Shown: positions 7,339 to 14,841 of the stretch, one piece after another
How the letters are laid out: the number at the start of each line of letters is the position of its first letter
Position numbering within the stretch: position 1 is the stretch's first letter
Source: a virus
Length of the DNA: 47,592 bases
Virus record (IMG/VR): IMGVR_UViG_3300030329_003997
Location: 1 to 47,592 of that record
Reading direction: 5' to 3' (one strand)
Position numbers and translations under genes: made by a program
Notes under the pieces: model-generated
The model's input: only the letters and a program-made list of their open reading frames with translations
Told to the model about the DNA's origin: nothing
Database searches by the model: none

Positions 7339-7560
7339 TCACAATTCGGAGTAGCGGTCGTAGGGCTTCTCCGGCTCTGGTTCTGGCGGGGGAAGGTCCT
7401 TCGTGCGGTCCCTCTCCCACCTCTGGCGCAGCCCCGACGCATTGCGCTGGAGCCAGAGGCGGTCATGCCCCAAAACCGCCTGCCGTGCAAGCCATGCCTC
7501 GAACGGATCAGAGGGCATCTGGGCCTGCACGCGCGGAGGGAGGGGGGGCTGGTAGGTCAC
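7339..7560 (-). CDS. Hypothetical small protein after TerL (GTG start)
   Basis: This 73-residue protein starts at GTG 7560 (MTYQPPLPPRVQAQM), overlapping by GTGA the stop of a 12-codon reading frame. An alternative ATG at residue 15 exists. It contains DPFEAWLARQAVLGHDRLWLQRNASGLRQRW and a Pro/Glu-rich tail. The sequence is not recognised. It is the last gene before the terminator at 7262-7298. Confidence 0.6.
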   Translation of the reverse strand: MTYQPPLPPRVQAQMPSDPFEAWLARQAVLGHDRLWLQRNASGLRQRWERDRTKDLPPPEPEPEKPYDRYSEL

Positions 7561-7595
7561 TGGCGCAGCACGTCCTCTTCGCTGGGCACGTCCAT
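7557..7595 (-). CDS. Possible 12-residue coupling peptide
   Basis: An ATG at 7595 overlaps the upstream stop (TGATG). It opens MDVPSEEDVLRQ and stops at TGA 7559-7557, which overlaps the GTG of the next gene. It fills exactly the gap between two coupled genes, so it may serve ribosome transfer instead of making a functional peptide. Evidence is only the precise stop-start fit. Confidence 0.25.
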   Translation of the reverse strand: MDVPSEEDVLRQ

Positions 7596-7843
7596 CAGTT
7601 CTGCGCCTTGATCGTCACGGTCGTCTTTCCGCGCTCGTTTTCGCAGTGGATCGTCGACCACTCGGCCTTCGGGCAACCAGCGCCTTCCAGCACCAGCACC
7701 ACCAGACCCTCACTCTGCTCCGAACCGACGATCTGCACCGGGCAGATGGTGGCCAGCATCGGCAGCATGGACGGCGAGACCTTGACCTTGGTGCGCGGGG
7801 GTTTCTTCTCGATGATGGGCAGGCTTCGGTCAGTCAAGTTCAT
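7595..7843 (-). CDS. Hypothetical protein downstream of TerL
   Basis: This 82-residue protein starts at ATG 7843 (MNLTDRSLPIIEKKPPRT), inside the last codons of TerL. Residues 20-82 form alternating beta strands and include LVVLVLEGAGCPKAEWSTIHC. No family recognised. Position suggests a packaging accessory or simply a small unknown gene. Confidence 0.6.
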   Translation of the reverse strand: MNLTDRSLPIIEKKPPRTKVKVSPSMLPMLATICPVQIVGSEQSEGLVVLVLEGAGCPKAEWSTIHCENERGKTTVTIKAQN

Positions 7844-9347
7844 TGTAGCGCTCCTCGTAGTTGTAGCTGCCATGACGCTGGTAGTGCTCAACGTCCTGAT
7901 AGCCGGGGACCGAGCGCGGCATCACCGGCTCGGAGAATGTGCAGGCCAGCGCGTCGCCCCAGTCAGGCGAGGGCAGGTCGCGCTTCTTCATGTCCTTCTT
8001 GCGCTCCAGCAGTATCGCATCGTCACCGTCAAAGCCATACTCGGGGCCGGTGAGGTCATCGAGCAGGCGTTGCTCTTCGGGGATCGAGCCGCGCGTGAGC
8101 CAGTGACGCATCTTCGTCCAGATCAGCGAGCGCTTGTTCGCGCACTTCACCGAGATGCCGGGGTCGAGTTCGGTCTCGCCGCCCTTGCCGCCGAACCACA
8201 CCTCCATGACCGGGATGTCTGGGCCGAGAAGCTGGCGGAGGCGGTCGATCACCGCGCCGCCGATATTGCCCGCGTCGACCATGATGGCGTCGGGATTGTC
8301 CCGGCGAGCCTCCAGCGCGATGTCGCTGGCGATGGTCATGCTGTCCATGTGATCCCACGTCTTCCACGGGCGAGACACCGCATCCCGGCCACACCGCTTC
8401 GCGAGCACGCTGGTATCGTCTCCGAAGCGCGCCATGTCGACGCCATAGATCAGCGGGTCGCTGGCCAGCCGGTCAGGGGCGGAGCGGGTCTGGGCGCTCT
8501 CTGCGAGGTCCATGCCGATGAACTGCATCGACGAGGCCGAGGGGAACATGCCGCGCACGCGGACGCGAGCGATGTCGCTGTCCTCGCCGTAAGTCGCCAC
8601 GAGTTCCTCCAGATATTTCTTGTTGGTGCCCTCCACCGTGCGGCTGTCGAGAGACTTCGCACTCCACAACGCTCTATCTGCCCCGAACGTGCGACGGAAT
8701 GCGCCAGTGTTCTTGGTGGGATTGCCGAAAGCGAGCCAGATGATCTCGGTGTTTTCGTCGGTCAGCGCGCCCAGCGACACCTCCCACACCTTGTCCGCGA
8801 TACCCGACGCCTCATCGAAGATCAGGACGATGCGCTTGCCCTGATTGTGCAGGCCCGCGAAGGCCTCGGTATTCTTCTCGCTCCACGTCACGAGGTCGGA
8901 GCGCCACGACTTGCTATGCCCCGGCTCGGTCGAGACCAGCGACATCGCGTTCTCCTTGAACCAGTCCTGCGTGATCGAGAGGCTGTTCCACTTCGCGATC
9001 TCGGGGCTGGTCTTCGTGAGAAGCTGGGTCTCGGTGTTGGCGGTGATGACGACGCGCGTGTCGACCAGAGTGTCGATGGCCCACTTGTTGAGCATGGAGA
9101 CCAGCGCCGACTTCCCGACGCCGTGCCCGGTGGCCTCCGACATCCTGAGCGGCTGGTGGCGGGTCAGCGGGTTCGCAAGGTGCTCGCCGATCTCGATCAT
9201 CCGCTCGCGCTGCCACGACCTCGGCCCCTGCGCGCCGGGTAGGCGCTCACTATCCCACGGGTAGCAGAACAGGGCGTGCTTCAGCGGCGAGTAGCGGAAC
9301 TCGCCAATTCGACGCGCCAGTTCGATTGAGGGGTCTTCAGTCGGCAT
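7830..9347 (-). CDS. terL: Terminase large subunit
   Basis: This 505-residue two-domain packaging motor has an ATPase part with Walker A GHGVGKSA (74-81), Walker B IVLIFDEA (173-180) and a coupling-type segment AFGNPTKNTG (206-215). The nuclease part has the acidic residues of the RNase-H-like fold: YGVDMARFGDD (D304), MVDAGNIGG (about 356) and DWGDAL (about 466). It cuts and pumps concatemeric DNA into heads. It lies in a packed run with RusA upstream (overlap 11 bp) and TerS further upstream. The GHGVGKS form is typical of terminases in P22-like and BPP-1-like phages; headful cutting would fit the circular assembly but is inferred. Confidence 0.95.
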   Translation of the reverse strand: MPTEDPSIELARRIGEFRYSPLKHALFCYPWDSERLPGAQGPRSWQRERMIEIGEHLANPLTRHQPLRMSEATGHGVGKSALVSMLNKWAIDTLVDTRVVITANTETQLLTKTSPEIAKWNSLSITQDWFKENAMSLVSTEPGHSKSWRSDLVTWSEKNTEAFAGLHNQGKRIVLIFDEASGIADKVWEVSLGALTDENTEIIWLAFGNPTKNTGAFRRTFGADRALWSAKSLDSRTVEGTNKKYLEELVATYGEDSDIARVRVRGMFPSASSMQFIGMDLAESAQTRSAPDRLASDPLIYGVDMARFGDDTSVLAKRCGRDAVSRPWKTWDHMDSMTIASDIALEARRDNPDAIMVDAGNIGGAVIDRLRQLLGPDIPVMEVWFGGKGGETELDPGISVKCANKRSLIWTKMRHWLTRGSIPEEQRLLDDLTGPEYGFDGDDAILLERKKDMKKRDLPSPDWGDALACTFSEPVMPRSVPGYQDVEHYQRHGSYNYEERYNELD

Positions 9348-9891
9348 CCGGCGAGACTAGCCTGAAAGCGCTAGGATGCACCACCTCGAACATATCGTCC
9401 TCACCCATCTGCGCGCCAGCGATACCGTAGAGCATCAGGTTGGCGGACATCTCGTTGATGGCTTTGCCGTGCTTCTGGAGTAGGTGTTCTGCGGTCTCGT
9501 CGAGCGTCTTCTGGCAGCGCCACTCAACAACGCCGATCCGCGCGACATCAACCTCGACGCGGGGGTTCTCCTTGTCGGGCGCGCAGAACTTGTAGTCGGG
9601 CAGGAAGCGCGCATCGTTAACGCCCAGCGCTTCGGCGATGCCGTCAATATAGGGCTTCATCCGGTTGGCGAAGTTCACGCGGTCGCTGCGGCGGTCGGGC
9701 GGGTAGAAGCGCATCTCGATCAGGATGTCGGCCTTATCCCCCGGCAGGCTAAAGCGCGTCTTGTGCTCCATCGTCGTGGCCCATGCCAGCGCGCGGGCGC
9801 GCTTCACGGTCGGCGCGTGCTTACGCCAACCGCCGCTGTTGTGCCCTGACAGTTTCGCGGTCGGGAAGGGGAGGATGATCGTCGGGTTCAT
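9337..9891 (-). CDS. rusA: RusA-like Holliday junction resolvase
   Basis: The 184-residue product starts at ATG 9891, overlapping the upstream stop as ATGA. The segment DRVNFANRMKPYIDGIAEALGVND (about 77-100) holds the RusA pattern of Asp residues in a DxxN..K..D..xG context, which bind metal and junction DNA. The C terminus is extended beyond the 120-residue E. coli RusA. In phages it resolves branched concatemers before packaging, consistent with its position next to TerL and with a RecE/RecT pathway elsewhere in the genome. Confidence 0.85.
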   Translation of the reverse strand: MNPTIILPFPTAKLSGHNSGGWRKHAPTVKRARALAWATTMEHKTRFSLPGDKADILIEMRFYPPDRRSDRVNFANRMKPYIDGIAEALGVNDARFLPDYKFCAPDKENPRVEVDVARIGVVEWRCQKTLDETAEHLLQKHGKAINEMSANLMLYGIAGAQMGEDDMFEVVHPSAFRLVSPDAD

Positions 9892-10109
9892 TGCCAAACC
9901 ACTCGCACCTCTTCCTTCTGGTCATGGTCAACCTCGAAGGGCAGGCCGGTGATGGTGTTGACGCCAGTGCGAGAGCGGCAATCTGCCTGTCCAAGCATCC
10001 GCTTGTAACCCGCGTTCGATAGGACCACGCGATCTGGGTATTTCCCCACCTCGCGCAGCCTCGCCTCCTGCCGGATCACCTCCTCGACTATGCGTGACAT
10101 GGCAGCCAT
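9888..10109 (-). CDS. Hypothetical small protein
   Basis: A product of 73 residues from ATG 10109, or 70 from the ATG at 10100. GGAG lies 1 base before the first and 10 before the second, so the start is uncertain. MSRIVEEVIRQEARLREVGKYPDRVVLSNAGYKRML is helical; the C-terminal half TITGLPFEVDHDQKEEVRVVW looks beta. It resembles small proteins sometimes found next to phage packaging genes; no function known. Confidence 0.6.
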   Translation of the reverse strand: MAAMSRIVEEVIRQEARLREVGKYPDRVVLSNAGYKRMLGQADCRSRTGVNTITGLPFEVDHDQKEEVRVVWQ

Positions 10110-10306
10110 TCTCCTCTGTCGTCTCGGCCCATCAGCACGAGGCCGAGGGCTTGGTTGTCGCCCTCCACCGACATGCGCGTGCGGAGCCGAAACTGCACGC
10201 CGTCGATCTGGAGGGCCTTGTGGTCGAGCATCCGGTCCATCCCAGATTGAATGCGGCGTGCGTTCTGGTGGACGTGCTCTTGCAGCTTACGGTCGGCGTC
10301 GAGCAT
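10088..10306 (-). CDS. Hypothetical small protein
   Basis: The 72-residue product starts MLDADRKLQEHVHQNARRIQSGMDRML. The N-terminal half is amphipathic helix; the rest contains DGVQFRLRTRMSVEGDNQALGLVLMGRDD. The start overlaps the stop of the 37-residue membrane peptide (TGATG). No family recognised. Confidence 0.6.
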   Translation of the reverse strand: MLDADRKLQEHVHQNARRIQSGMDRMLDHKALQIDGVQFRLRTRMSVEGDNQALGLVLMGRDDRGEWLPCHA

Positions 10307-10419
10307 CAGCGCTTCAGCCTGTCGCGTTCGATCTCATCGCGGGTGGCGAAATGAGTGAATGCCAGACCCAGCGCGAGCGCGAGCGCGGCGAGGCCGAGGT
10401 GGATCAGTGCCTCGATCAT
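10306..10419 (-). CDS. Small single-pass membrane peptide
   Basis: This 37-residue ORF (MIEALIHLGLAALALALGLA...) has one hydrophobic helix at residues 4-23 and a charged tail ATRDEIERDRLKR. It overlaps the upstream stop as ATGA and the downstream start as TGATG, so it is embedded in a coupled series and is probably real. Role unknown. Confidence 0.55.
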   Translation of the reverse strand: MIEALIHLGLAALALALGLAFTHFATRDEIERDRLKR

Positions 10420-10550
10420 TCGTAGTTCGCCCCAGAGCGCGACCGATCAGGCCAGCGCACGAAGCCCAGCACGTCGGCCACGGCGAACACCGAGACGATG
10501 ATCGCGGCGGCGGGCAGCACGGCCAGCCAGAACTTCAGACGCTCAACCAT
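10416..10550 (-). CDS. Small single-pass membrane protein
   Basis: This 44-residue product starts MVERLKFWLAVLPAAAII at 10550, just inside the TerS end. One membrane helix spans about residues 7-32; the tail PDRSRSGANYE is polar. The stop overlaps the next start. Two tandem tiny membrane proteins between TerS and RusA are unusual; function not recognised. Confidence 0.55.
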   Translation of the reverse strand: MVERLKFWLAVLPAAAIIVSVFAVADVLGFVRWPDRSRSGANYE

Positions 10551-11049
10551 CGGCTCCACCCTTTTCCAATTCAGCCAGCCGCTTGTTGCCCTCGGCAATC
10601 GCGGAGGCCACGCTGCTGATCTTCTCGCCGTCGCTGGTCAGGTCCAGCTTCGCGCCATACTTCCTCGGAGCGATCATCTGCGCATACTTCAGGTGCGTTT
10701 CGACGATCAAGCGGCGGTGCCCGAGCATCTCCTTGCGCGTCACGCGGCGCTTCGCCCCGTCAGAGCCGACCTCCTGCATGATCTCCTCGCCCATCATCGG
10801 CGTGTTCGCGACATCCAGCGCCATGTCGATCCGAGCCTCGACCCCGTTTTGCCTCGCGCGCGCGAGATTGTCGCGGATGTCTTCGTCTCGCATGTGCCAG
10901 CGCCAGAACGTCGAGGGATGCGGCATCCCATCATCATCCTTAAGCACGCGGACGAGCGCTCGGCCAGAGGCTACCTGAGCGTATATGTGCTCAAGCTGCT
11001 GCTCTCTGGTGAAGGCTGGTGCCTCGTAGGGGATGATCTCTGTGCTCAT
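10543..11049 (-). CDS. terS: Terminase small subunit-like protein
   Basis: The 168-residue product starts at ATG 11049, overlapping the previous stop (ATGA); the longer frame from 11169 is not preferred. The pattern YAQVASGRALVRVLKDDDGMPHPSTFWRWHMRDEDIRDNLARARQNGVEARIDMALDVA is the helix-turn-helix and helical region of the small-terminase family with the SLRAIC...MPSxSTFxRWL signature. The central helical part mediates oligomerisation; the C terminus probably binds TerL. It recognises the packaging start site. Unusually it is separated from terL by five small genes including rusA. Confidence 0.8.
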   Translation of the reverse strand: MSTEIIPYEAPAFTREQQLEHIYAQVASGRALVRVLKDDDGMPHPSTFWRWHMRDEDIRDNLARARQNGVEARIDMALDVANTPMMGEEIMQEVGSDGAKRRVTRKEMLGHRRLIVETHLKYAQMIAPRKYGAKLDLTSDGEKISSVASAIAEGNKRLAELEKGGADG

Positions 11050-11336
11050 AGCAGTGTCGGCTCTTGCGCCTCGTGCTCCTTGATCCAGTCCTGCACCTCG
11101 CGGGCCACCTCGACGTAACGCCGGGATGGGGTCTTCGAGACCTCCTGCCCTGCGCGGAACGAGGCCCAAACCTTGTTCCTCAAGCGCAGCGGCAGCTTAT
11201 ACCAGTGCTTGCGGCAACCCCAAACCGCTGGAGCGACGCGAGCCTTGCACCCCGGCCAATGGCAATGGTGCTTGCCGTCGTGACCCTTGGCGAGTTCGCC
11301 TCGAACGTAGTCGGCCTTTTGCGCGGTGCTGCTCAT
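11046..11336 (-). CDS. Zinc-binding hypothetical protein
   Basis: This 96-residue protein has CHWPGCKARVAPAVWGCRKHWYKLP, giving a Cys/His cluster (C-x4-C ... C-x2-H) that likely binds zinc, followed by LRNKVWASFRAGQE and a helical tail. The same arrangement appears in many phages of alphaproteobacteria beside small terminase genes, with no assigned function. Coupled to the flanking genes by 4-bp overlaps. Confidence 0.65.
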   Translation of the reverse strand: MSSTAQKADYVRGELAKGHDGKHHCHWPGCKARVAPAVWGCRKHWYKLPLRLRNKVWASFRAGQEVSKTPSRRYVEVAREVQDWIKEHEAQEPTLL

Positions 11337-11551
11337 AGGGTCCAGATGATACCGGCGAGGCCGATTGCGACGATGCCGCTGATCCCGTGGAAGAACGCGT
11401 TGCGGTCGAGAGCGGCGATTGATGCGTCACGGTCGGAGCCGGGAAAGGCATCTTTCAGGCGGCGCACATAGATGTTGGCGAAGACCCAGTTCACGGCGCA
11501 ATAAGCGGCGATGAAGCTGAGGGCCACGGGGATAATCTGGGAGAGGTTCAT
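11333..11551 (-). CDS. Two-helix membrane protein
   Basis: This 72-residue product has hydrophobic helices at about 5-24 (IIPVALSFIAAYCAVNWVF) and 55-71 (GISGIVAIGLAGIIW), joined by a charged loop. Topology suggests an inner-membrane hairpin. It could be a superinfection or early membrane protein, or a holin-like protein, but it lies in the early operon far from the lysis cassette. Function unknown. Confidence 0.6.
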   Translation of the reverse strand: MNLSQIIPVALSFIAAYCAVNWVFANIYVRRLKDAFPGSDRDASIAALDRNAFFHGISGIVAIGLAGIIWTL

Positions 11552-11880
11552 TTGACGCTCCTGTAGGGCTTGCGGTCGGTGTGACAGGTGCGCCCCTTCA
11601 TCCCTCGGGGGACGTGCTTGCGGTTGGTCTTGCGGTCTGGGTGCGGCGCGGTGCTCTGTCCGGTCTTAATGATCTCTACCTCTCTGGCGCGCTGGTAGCG
11701 GGTGACGCGGATCAGGCCCTTGGTTTCGAGCATCTTCACCACGGTCGGAGCGACGCTTGTTGAGTTGCATCCGAGTTCCATTTCGATGTCGAGGTTGGAG
11801 GGGCATGGCTTGTTGTCGCGGGCCGCCGCTTCGATCATCCGGTATGTGATGGTCTCGAACTCGTTCAACTCAGTCTGCAT
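11548..11880 (-). CDS. Winged-helix DNA-binding protein
   Basis: This 110-residue protein has a winged-helix pattern at about 10-75: MIEAAARDNKPCPSNLDIEMELGCNSTSVAPTVVKMLETKGLIRVTRYQ, with recognition helix around STSVAPTVVKML and a wing RYQRAREVEI. The tail is Lys/Arg/His-rich. LexA-type N-terminal DNA-binding domains look similar. A strong GGAGG lies before its ATG. It probably regulates phage or host transcription; a candidate late activator, given its basic tail and position before the packaging genes. Confidence 0.65.
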   Translation of the reverse strand: MQTELNEFETITYRMIEAAARDNKPCPSNLDIEMELGCNSTSVAPTVVKMLETKGLIRVTRYQRAREVEIIKTGQSTAPHPDRKTNRKHVPRGMKGRTCHTDRKPYRSVK

Positions 11881-11935
11881 ACCGCCTCCACGCTATGCTC
11901 TGGCGCTGTAACGCAAAGGGGTTCTTCGAGCAAGA

Positions 11936-12292
11936 TCATCGCGCAGGGCACCTCCCCTTAACGGTGTCCCACCTCGCGGTGGTCGTTTCGGGCAGGCCGA
12001 TGCGGCGATTGAGTGCGAACAGATATAGCACTTCACACCGGGTCGGCTCTCGATCTCCCTTGTCGCAGTTGCATTCGACGCAGGCGAAGGCGTGGTTTCC
12101 GAGGTTGTTCTTGTCGAAGCGGGCCTTTTGGCCTGTTCGCGTGGGGCTGACGTGATCGACGCTCGGAGCGTGCGGACCGTAGTTGAAGCGGGGGTTCATC
12201 TCACCTCCGCACAGGTAGCAGCGACTGCCTTGGTGGAAGAGCCAGAGCATCTTCGCCACGAAGCTGATCTCCTTGACTGCCGGGCTACCCAT
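11936..12292 (-). CDS. HNH endonuclease
   Basis: This 118-residue protein contains CYLCGG (residues 25-30), DHVSP (45-49) and a second zinc pair in FACVECNCDKGDR. This is the cysteine-knuckle HNH layout with His of DHV as catalytic base and Asn in the KGDR region. Free-standing HNH proteins near phage terminase genes can help packaging cleavage, or can be homing enzymes. No intron is visible here. The 55-bp gap below (11881-11935) holds only the ribosome site of the next gene. Confidence 0.8.
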   Translation of the reverse strand: MGSPAVKEISFVAKMLWLFHQGSRCYLCGGEMNPRFNYGPHAPSVDHVSPTRTGQKARFDKNNLGNHAFACVECNCDKGDREPTRCEVLYLFALNRRIGLPETTTARWDTVKGRCPAR

Positions 12293-12602
12293 TGGATGCC
12301 TCGGTCATGGCGCGGCGGGCGTTGAACTGATCCAAGCGCCAGAGGAAGTTGTCTGGCATTCGGGTGCGATAGTCGCCATCCACCTCGTCTAAGAACAGCG
12401 TGGCCTCAGTCAGTAATTGCGCTTCACTTTCACGCACCACAACGAACCCGGCTTGCTTGATCGCTGCTAGGGCGGCGTCGGCGTTGCGCGGGTAGCCTTC
12501 ACTGTTCGGGATGGCTTCTCGGCTCTTCACCTCAGGCCATCCTCCTGCCTTGCGGTCATCGTTCAGCAGCGCGAGCGCTATCACTTCTCTAAGATCATCC
12601 AT
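12285..12602 (-). CDS. Hypothetical protein
   Basis: The 105-residue product includes REVIALALLNDDRKAGGWPEVKSREAIPNSEGYPRNADAALAAIKQAGFVVV. The ALNADAALAAIKxAGFVVV style matches small phage proteins of unknown function that align with the phage ABA-type or DUF551-like families. Short overlaps with both neighbours indicate one operon. Confidence 0.55.
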   Translation of the reverse strand: MDDLREVIALALLNDDRKAGGWPEVKSREAIPNSEGYPRNADAALAAIKQAGFVVVRESEAQLLTEATLFLDEVDGDYRTRMPDNFLWRLDQFNARRAMTEASNG

Positions 12603-12837
12603 TGGATAGTTCCTTGTCGATGGCGGCGAGCCAGCCCCCCAGTGAAATTGTTAGTTCACCGCGTTCAAACGCAGTCTGGATGGCATCGTTCACCCGCTTG
12701 TTTTGCAACACGATGCCACGCTCTTTCTCTAGCCGTTCAATGCGGTCGGCTGCTTCGGTTAACGCCTTGTGAGGTTCGTTCTGCTTGGCTGCTTCGTATG
12801 CTTCCGCTCGCAGTCGATCCTTCAGTTTATCTGACAT
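12595..12837 (-). CDS. Hypothetical coiled-coil protein
   Basis: The 80-residue product MSDKLKDRLRAEAYEAAKQ... has a helical, heptad-like region ALTEAADRIERLEKERGIVLQNKRVNDAI. No family recognised. It overlaps the small membrane protein upstream and the next gene. Confidence 0.55.
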   Translation of the reverse strand: MSDKLKDRLRAEAYEAAKQNEPHKALTEAADRIERLEKERGIVLQNKRVNDAIQTAFERGELTISLGGWLAAIDKELSNG

Positions 12838-13000
12838 TGGTGTCTCCTGTGGCTAGGCGGCGAATGTCCCACGCGGCAAGTTCGCAGAGTGCGACAACGG
12901 CGAGCAACATTCCAACGCGCGTCCAGTCCCCGTCGAATGCAACCTTAATCGCTCCGCACAAGGCAAAGCCGCTTATCCAGTAAAGGCCTCTCGCCATCAT
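12827..13000 (-). CDS. Small membrane protein (57 aa)
   Basis: ATG at 13000, five bases after GGAG, opens MMARGLYWISGFALCGAIKV... and stops at TAA 12829-12827, overlapping the next start by 11 bp. Two hydrophobic helices (about 5-20 and 30-45: GMLLAVVALCELAAW) suggest a membrane hairpin. The frame is short but has a good ribosome site and fills the gap between genes exactly. Confidence 0.5.
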   Translation of the reverse strand: MMARGLYWISGFALCGAIKVAFDGDWTRVGMLLAVVALCELAAWDIRRLATGDTNVR

Positions 13001-13030
13001 CTATTCTCCTTCACTACTGGCGCGGTCACA

Positions 13031-13258
13031 TTACTCTCCGTTGAGGTAATTGCGGAGGGCTAGGCCGGTTTCGGTGAGTGCATAGGTGGTGAACTCGTAT
13101 GCGGGCGAGCAAGTTGAAATAAGCCCCAACTTCAACAAGGAATCCCTCACTCCAACCTCATTGGCGTAAGGCCGTCGGTGTTTGCGAGATAGGCTGCGAA
13201 CGGCGATGCGCTCCGCCTCGGTCAGCTTCCCGGCTATTTCAGCGATGCTCTTATCCAT
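13031..13258 (-). CDS. Winged-helix-like hypothetical protein
   Basis: The 75-residue product has KLTEAERIAVRSLSRKHRRPYANEVGVRDSLLKLGLIS...YALTETGLALRNYL, matching the general LTExGxxLRxxL pattern of small winged-helix proteins in phage early operons. A DNA-binding role is plausible; target unknown. Confidence 0.6.
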   Translation of the reverse strand: MDKSIAEIAGKLTEAERIAVRSLSRKHRRPYANEVGVRDSLLKLGLISTCSPAYEFTTYALTETGLALRNYLNGE

Positions 13259-13655
13259 TGTGGGCCTCCTGTGCGCGGAGGGCGGCGGCGCAGAGGGCGA
13301 GCGCGGGGGTGGCTGTGACTACCGACACAGCAACCCTTTGGAGCGTGTCGTTTGTAAGGTGTGCCTCAGGATACCCGTTCAAATTGTAGAGGTCGAAAAG
13401 CCACCCCTCCGGCACTAGCGTCATCGCGGCGTCGAGGGAGGCGGTGTAAGCGGGGCATTCGTAACGCACCTGCAATTCACCGACGGGCATGACGAAACCT
13501 GACGCACTGTTCGGGTCGGGCTGTAGTTCAATATCCATTCCGAAAGCAGCCTTCGGCAAGGGTGCGCCAACTGCTTTGAATATCTCCGCGTCCGTTTCCC
13601 TGCAAGGCCCCTCCAGCGCCTCGATCCGCTCGGCCAGCTTTGTTGTGTCGGTCAT
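13251..13655 (-). CDS. Phage ABA-sandwich domain protein
   Basis: The 134-residue product starts at ATG 13655 (MTDTTKLAERIEALEGP). The segment YTASLDAAMTLVPEGWLFDLYNLNGYPEAHL ... ATPALALCAAALRAQ matches the phage ABA sandwich domain, common in alphaproteobacterial phages, with no known biochemical activity. The stop overlaps the next start. Confidence 0.7.
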   Translation of the reverse strand: MTDTTKLAERIEALEGPCRETDAEIFKAVGAPLPKAAFGMDIELQPDPNSASGFVMPVGELQVRYECPAYTASLDAAMTLVPEGWLFDLYNLNGYPEAHLTNDTLQRVAVSVVTATPALALCAAALRAQEAHNG

Positions 13656-13659
13656 TGTG

Positions 13660-14172
13660 TTACTCCGGTTGGGGGTGGGCGAGCGCGGGGTAGTGAGCGA
13701 ACAGCGCGGCGAGCGAAGACTTGGCGTCATAGTGGCTGATGAAAACACCCCCGTGTTCTATCCAACGATGCCGGTGCTGCGGCCAATCGTCGATCAGCAC
13801 ATCTCCTGCGTTCGCGTGGTCGCGTTTGTCCGCACTGCGGCACGTGATAATTGGCACGCCGGGGAAGTGCCGCGCTGCCCACGCAACCTTTTGCCCCTGC
13901 GCCCAATTGCCGCGCGGGCACCCGGTCAGAATTGTGGGGCAAAGATGCGCCACCCCCTCATACAATTCCATTGCGTCGGACATGAGCGGAAGAGTGCCGT
14001 AGAAGTCCGTTTCGTTCTCAAGTTCATGCCAGAACTGCTTGGAGCCGACCTGCACTTCATATTGGCGCGGGGGCACACCCCACAGCAATTCACCAGCCCT
14101 GTCGAAGTCGGCAAGGACGCCATCGCAATCAAGAAAGATGCGCGGCCCACCCTCGGTCTGTCGGCTATTCAT
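13660..14172 (-). CDS. HAD-family 5'-nucleotidase-like protein
   Basis: The 170-residue product starts at ATG 14172, six bases after AGGAGG. Motif I IFLDCDGVLADFD (Asp nucleophile plus DGV), a later Thr segment ILTGCP (motif II) and the acidic motif GDVLIDDW (motif IV) define a HAD phosphatase close to the deoxyribonucleotidase 5'(3') group. It probably hydrolyses nucleoside monophosphates to shift pools during phage DNA synthesis. No thymidylate synthase or kinase lies nearby. Confidence 0.8.
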   Translation of the reverse strand: MNSRQTEGGPRIFLDCDGVLADFDRAGELLWGVPPRQYEVQVGSKQFWHELENETDFYGTLPLMSDAMELYEGVAHLCPTILTGCPRGNWAQGQKVAWAARHFPGVPIITCRSADKRDHANAGDVLIDDWPQHRHRWIEHGGVFISHYDAKSSLAALFAHYPALAHPQPE

Positions 14173-14635
14173 CAACGCCTCCTTTGAGTGACCTGATGGC
14201 ACGGGCGATGCCTTCGGCGTCTAGTTTCGAGTTGACGTAGTAATCAGCCCAATGATCCGCCACCTTCGCAGCCTCTTCCAGCGCTACATCCCTATCGGAG
14301 AGGGCGGCGAGGATGCGGTCGCGAAGGTCGGACGAAATGCGAACGTGGCTGTCGCCCTTCTCCCCGGTGTCCACGTTCAGGACCAGCGTGTATTCGGGGC
14401 TATCCCGCAACTCCCTCACCAGCGCGCTATCGGCCTTTGGGGCGGGACGGGCGTTCCATGCGGCGATTGCTTCATCTGCGCTGTCGTAGAACGGGGCTTC
14501 AATGTTACACCCGTAGCACTGCACACGCCGAGAAGGACCGGAGTTATCCGACCCCTCAGCAGGATCGCAAAGCAGCCCCAAGTTCTCGCCGCTGGCCCTG
14601 CAAAACGGGCACGGCTTCAATTCATCCGCCATCAT
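14165..14635 (-). CDS. Lar-like restriction-alleviation zinc-ribbon protein
   Basis: The 156-residue product starts at ATG 14635 (MMADELKPCPFC), overlapping the upstream stop. Residues 1-62 have the Lar family signature ELKPCPFC ... VQCYGCNIEAPFYDSADEAIAAWNAR, with two CxxC pairs binding zinc. The C-terminal part (65-156) is helical. In the Rac prophage, Lar lowers type I restriction; for most phage members activity is untested. The extra C-terminal region may add function. Confidence 0.7.
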   Translation of the reverse strand: MMADELKPCPFCRASGENLGLLCDPAEGSDNSGPSRRVQCYGCNIEAPFYDSADEAIAAWNARPAPKADSALVRELRDSPEYTLVLNVDTGEKGDSHVRISSDLRDRILAALSDRDVALEEAAKVADHWADYYVNSKLDAEGIARAIRSLKGGVDE

Positions 14636-14841
14636 CAATCTCCAAACTCTCTGCAAATATCCTCGAAGCGCGGGAGCATCTTGCGTCCGTCCGCTTCTGC
14701 TGCCTTGCGTCCTCGCGCTGTAATCGCTGCTCGCAATTGCGCCTGTTCGCGCTCGATGCGCTTGAAGGCGGCGATCTGCTCGGCAAGCGAGGGTTCTGCG
14801 CCTGCTTTGACCAAGCGGGGCTTGTGGGCGCGGGTGGTCAT
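14635..14841 (-). CDS. Hypothetical small helical protein
   Basis: The 68-residue product is MTTRAHKPRLVKAGAEPSLAEQ..., mostly one long helix IAAFKRIEREQAQLRAAITARGRKAA, ending FEDICREFGD. No family recognised. Start and stop overlap the neighbours. Confidence 0.55.
   Translation of the reverse strand: MTTRAHKPRLVKAGAEPSLAEQIAAFKRIEREQAQLRAAITARGRKAAEADGRKMLPRFEDICREFGD

Noticed and set aside
10230-10243. A fifth ATTGAATG copy near 10235 resembling the late motif.
   Set aside because: It lies within a coding frame, lacks the GATTCAAT core (reads GCATTCAAT on the minus strand) and is not in a gene gap.
11050-11169. N-terminal extension of TerS from 11169.
   Set aside because: The extension overlaps the upstream zinc-protein gene and is Gly/Arg-rich; the ATG at 11049 makes the usual ATGA coupling.
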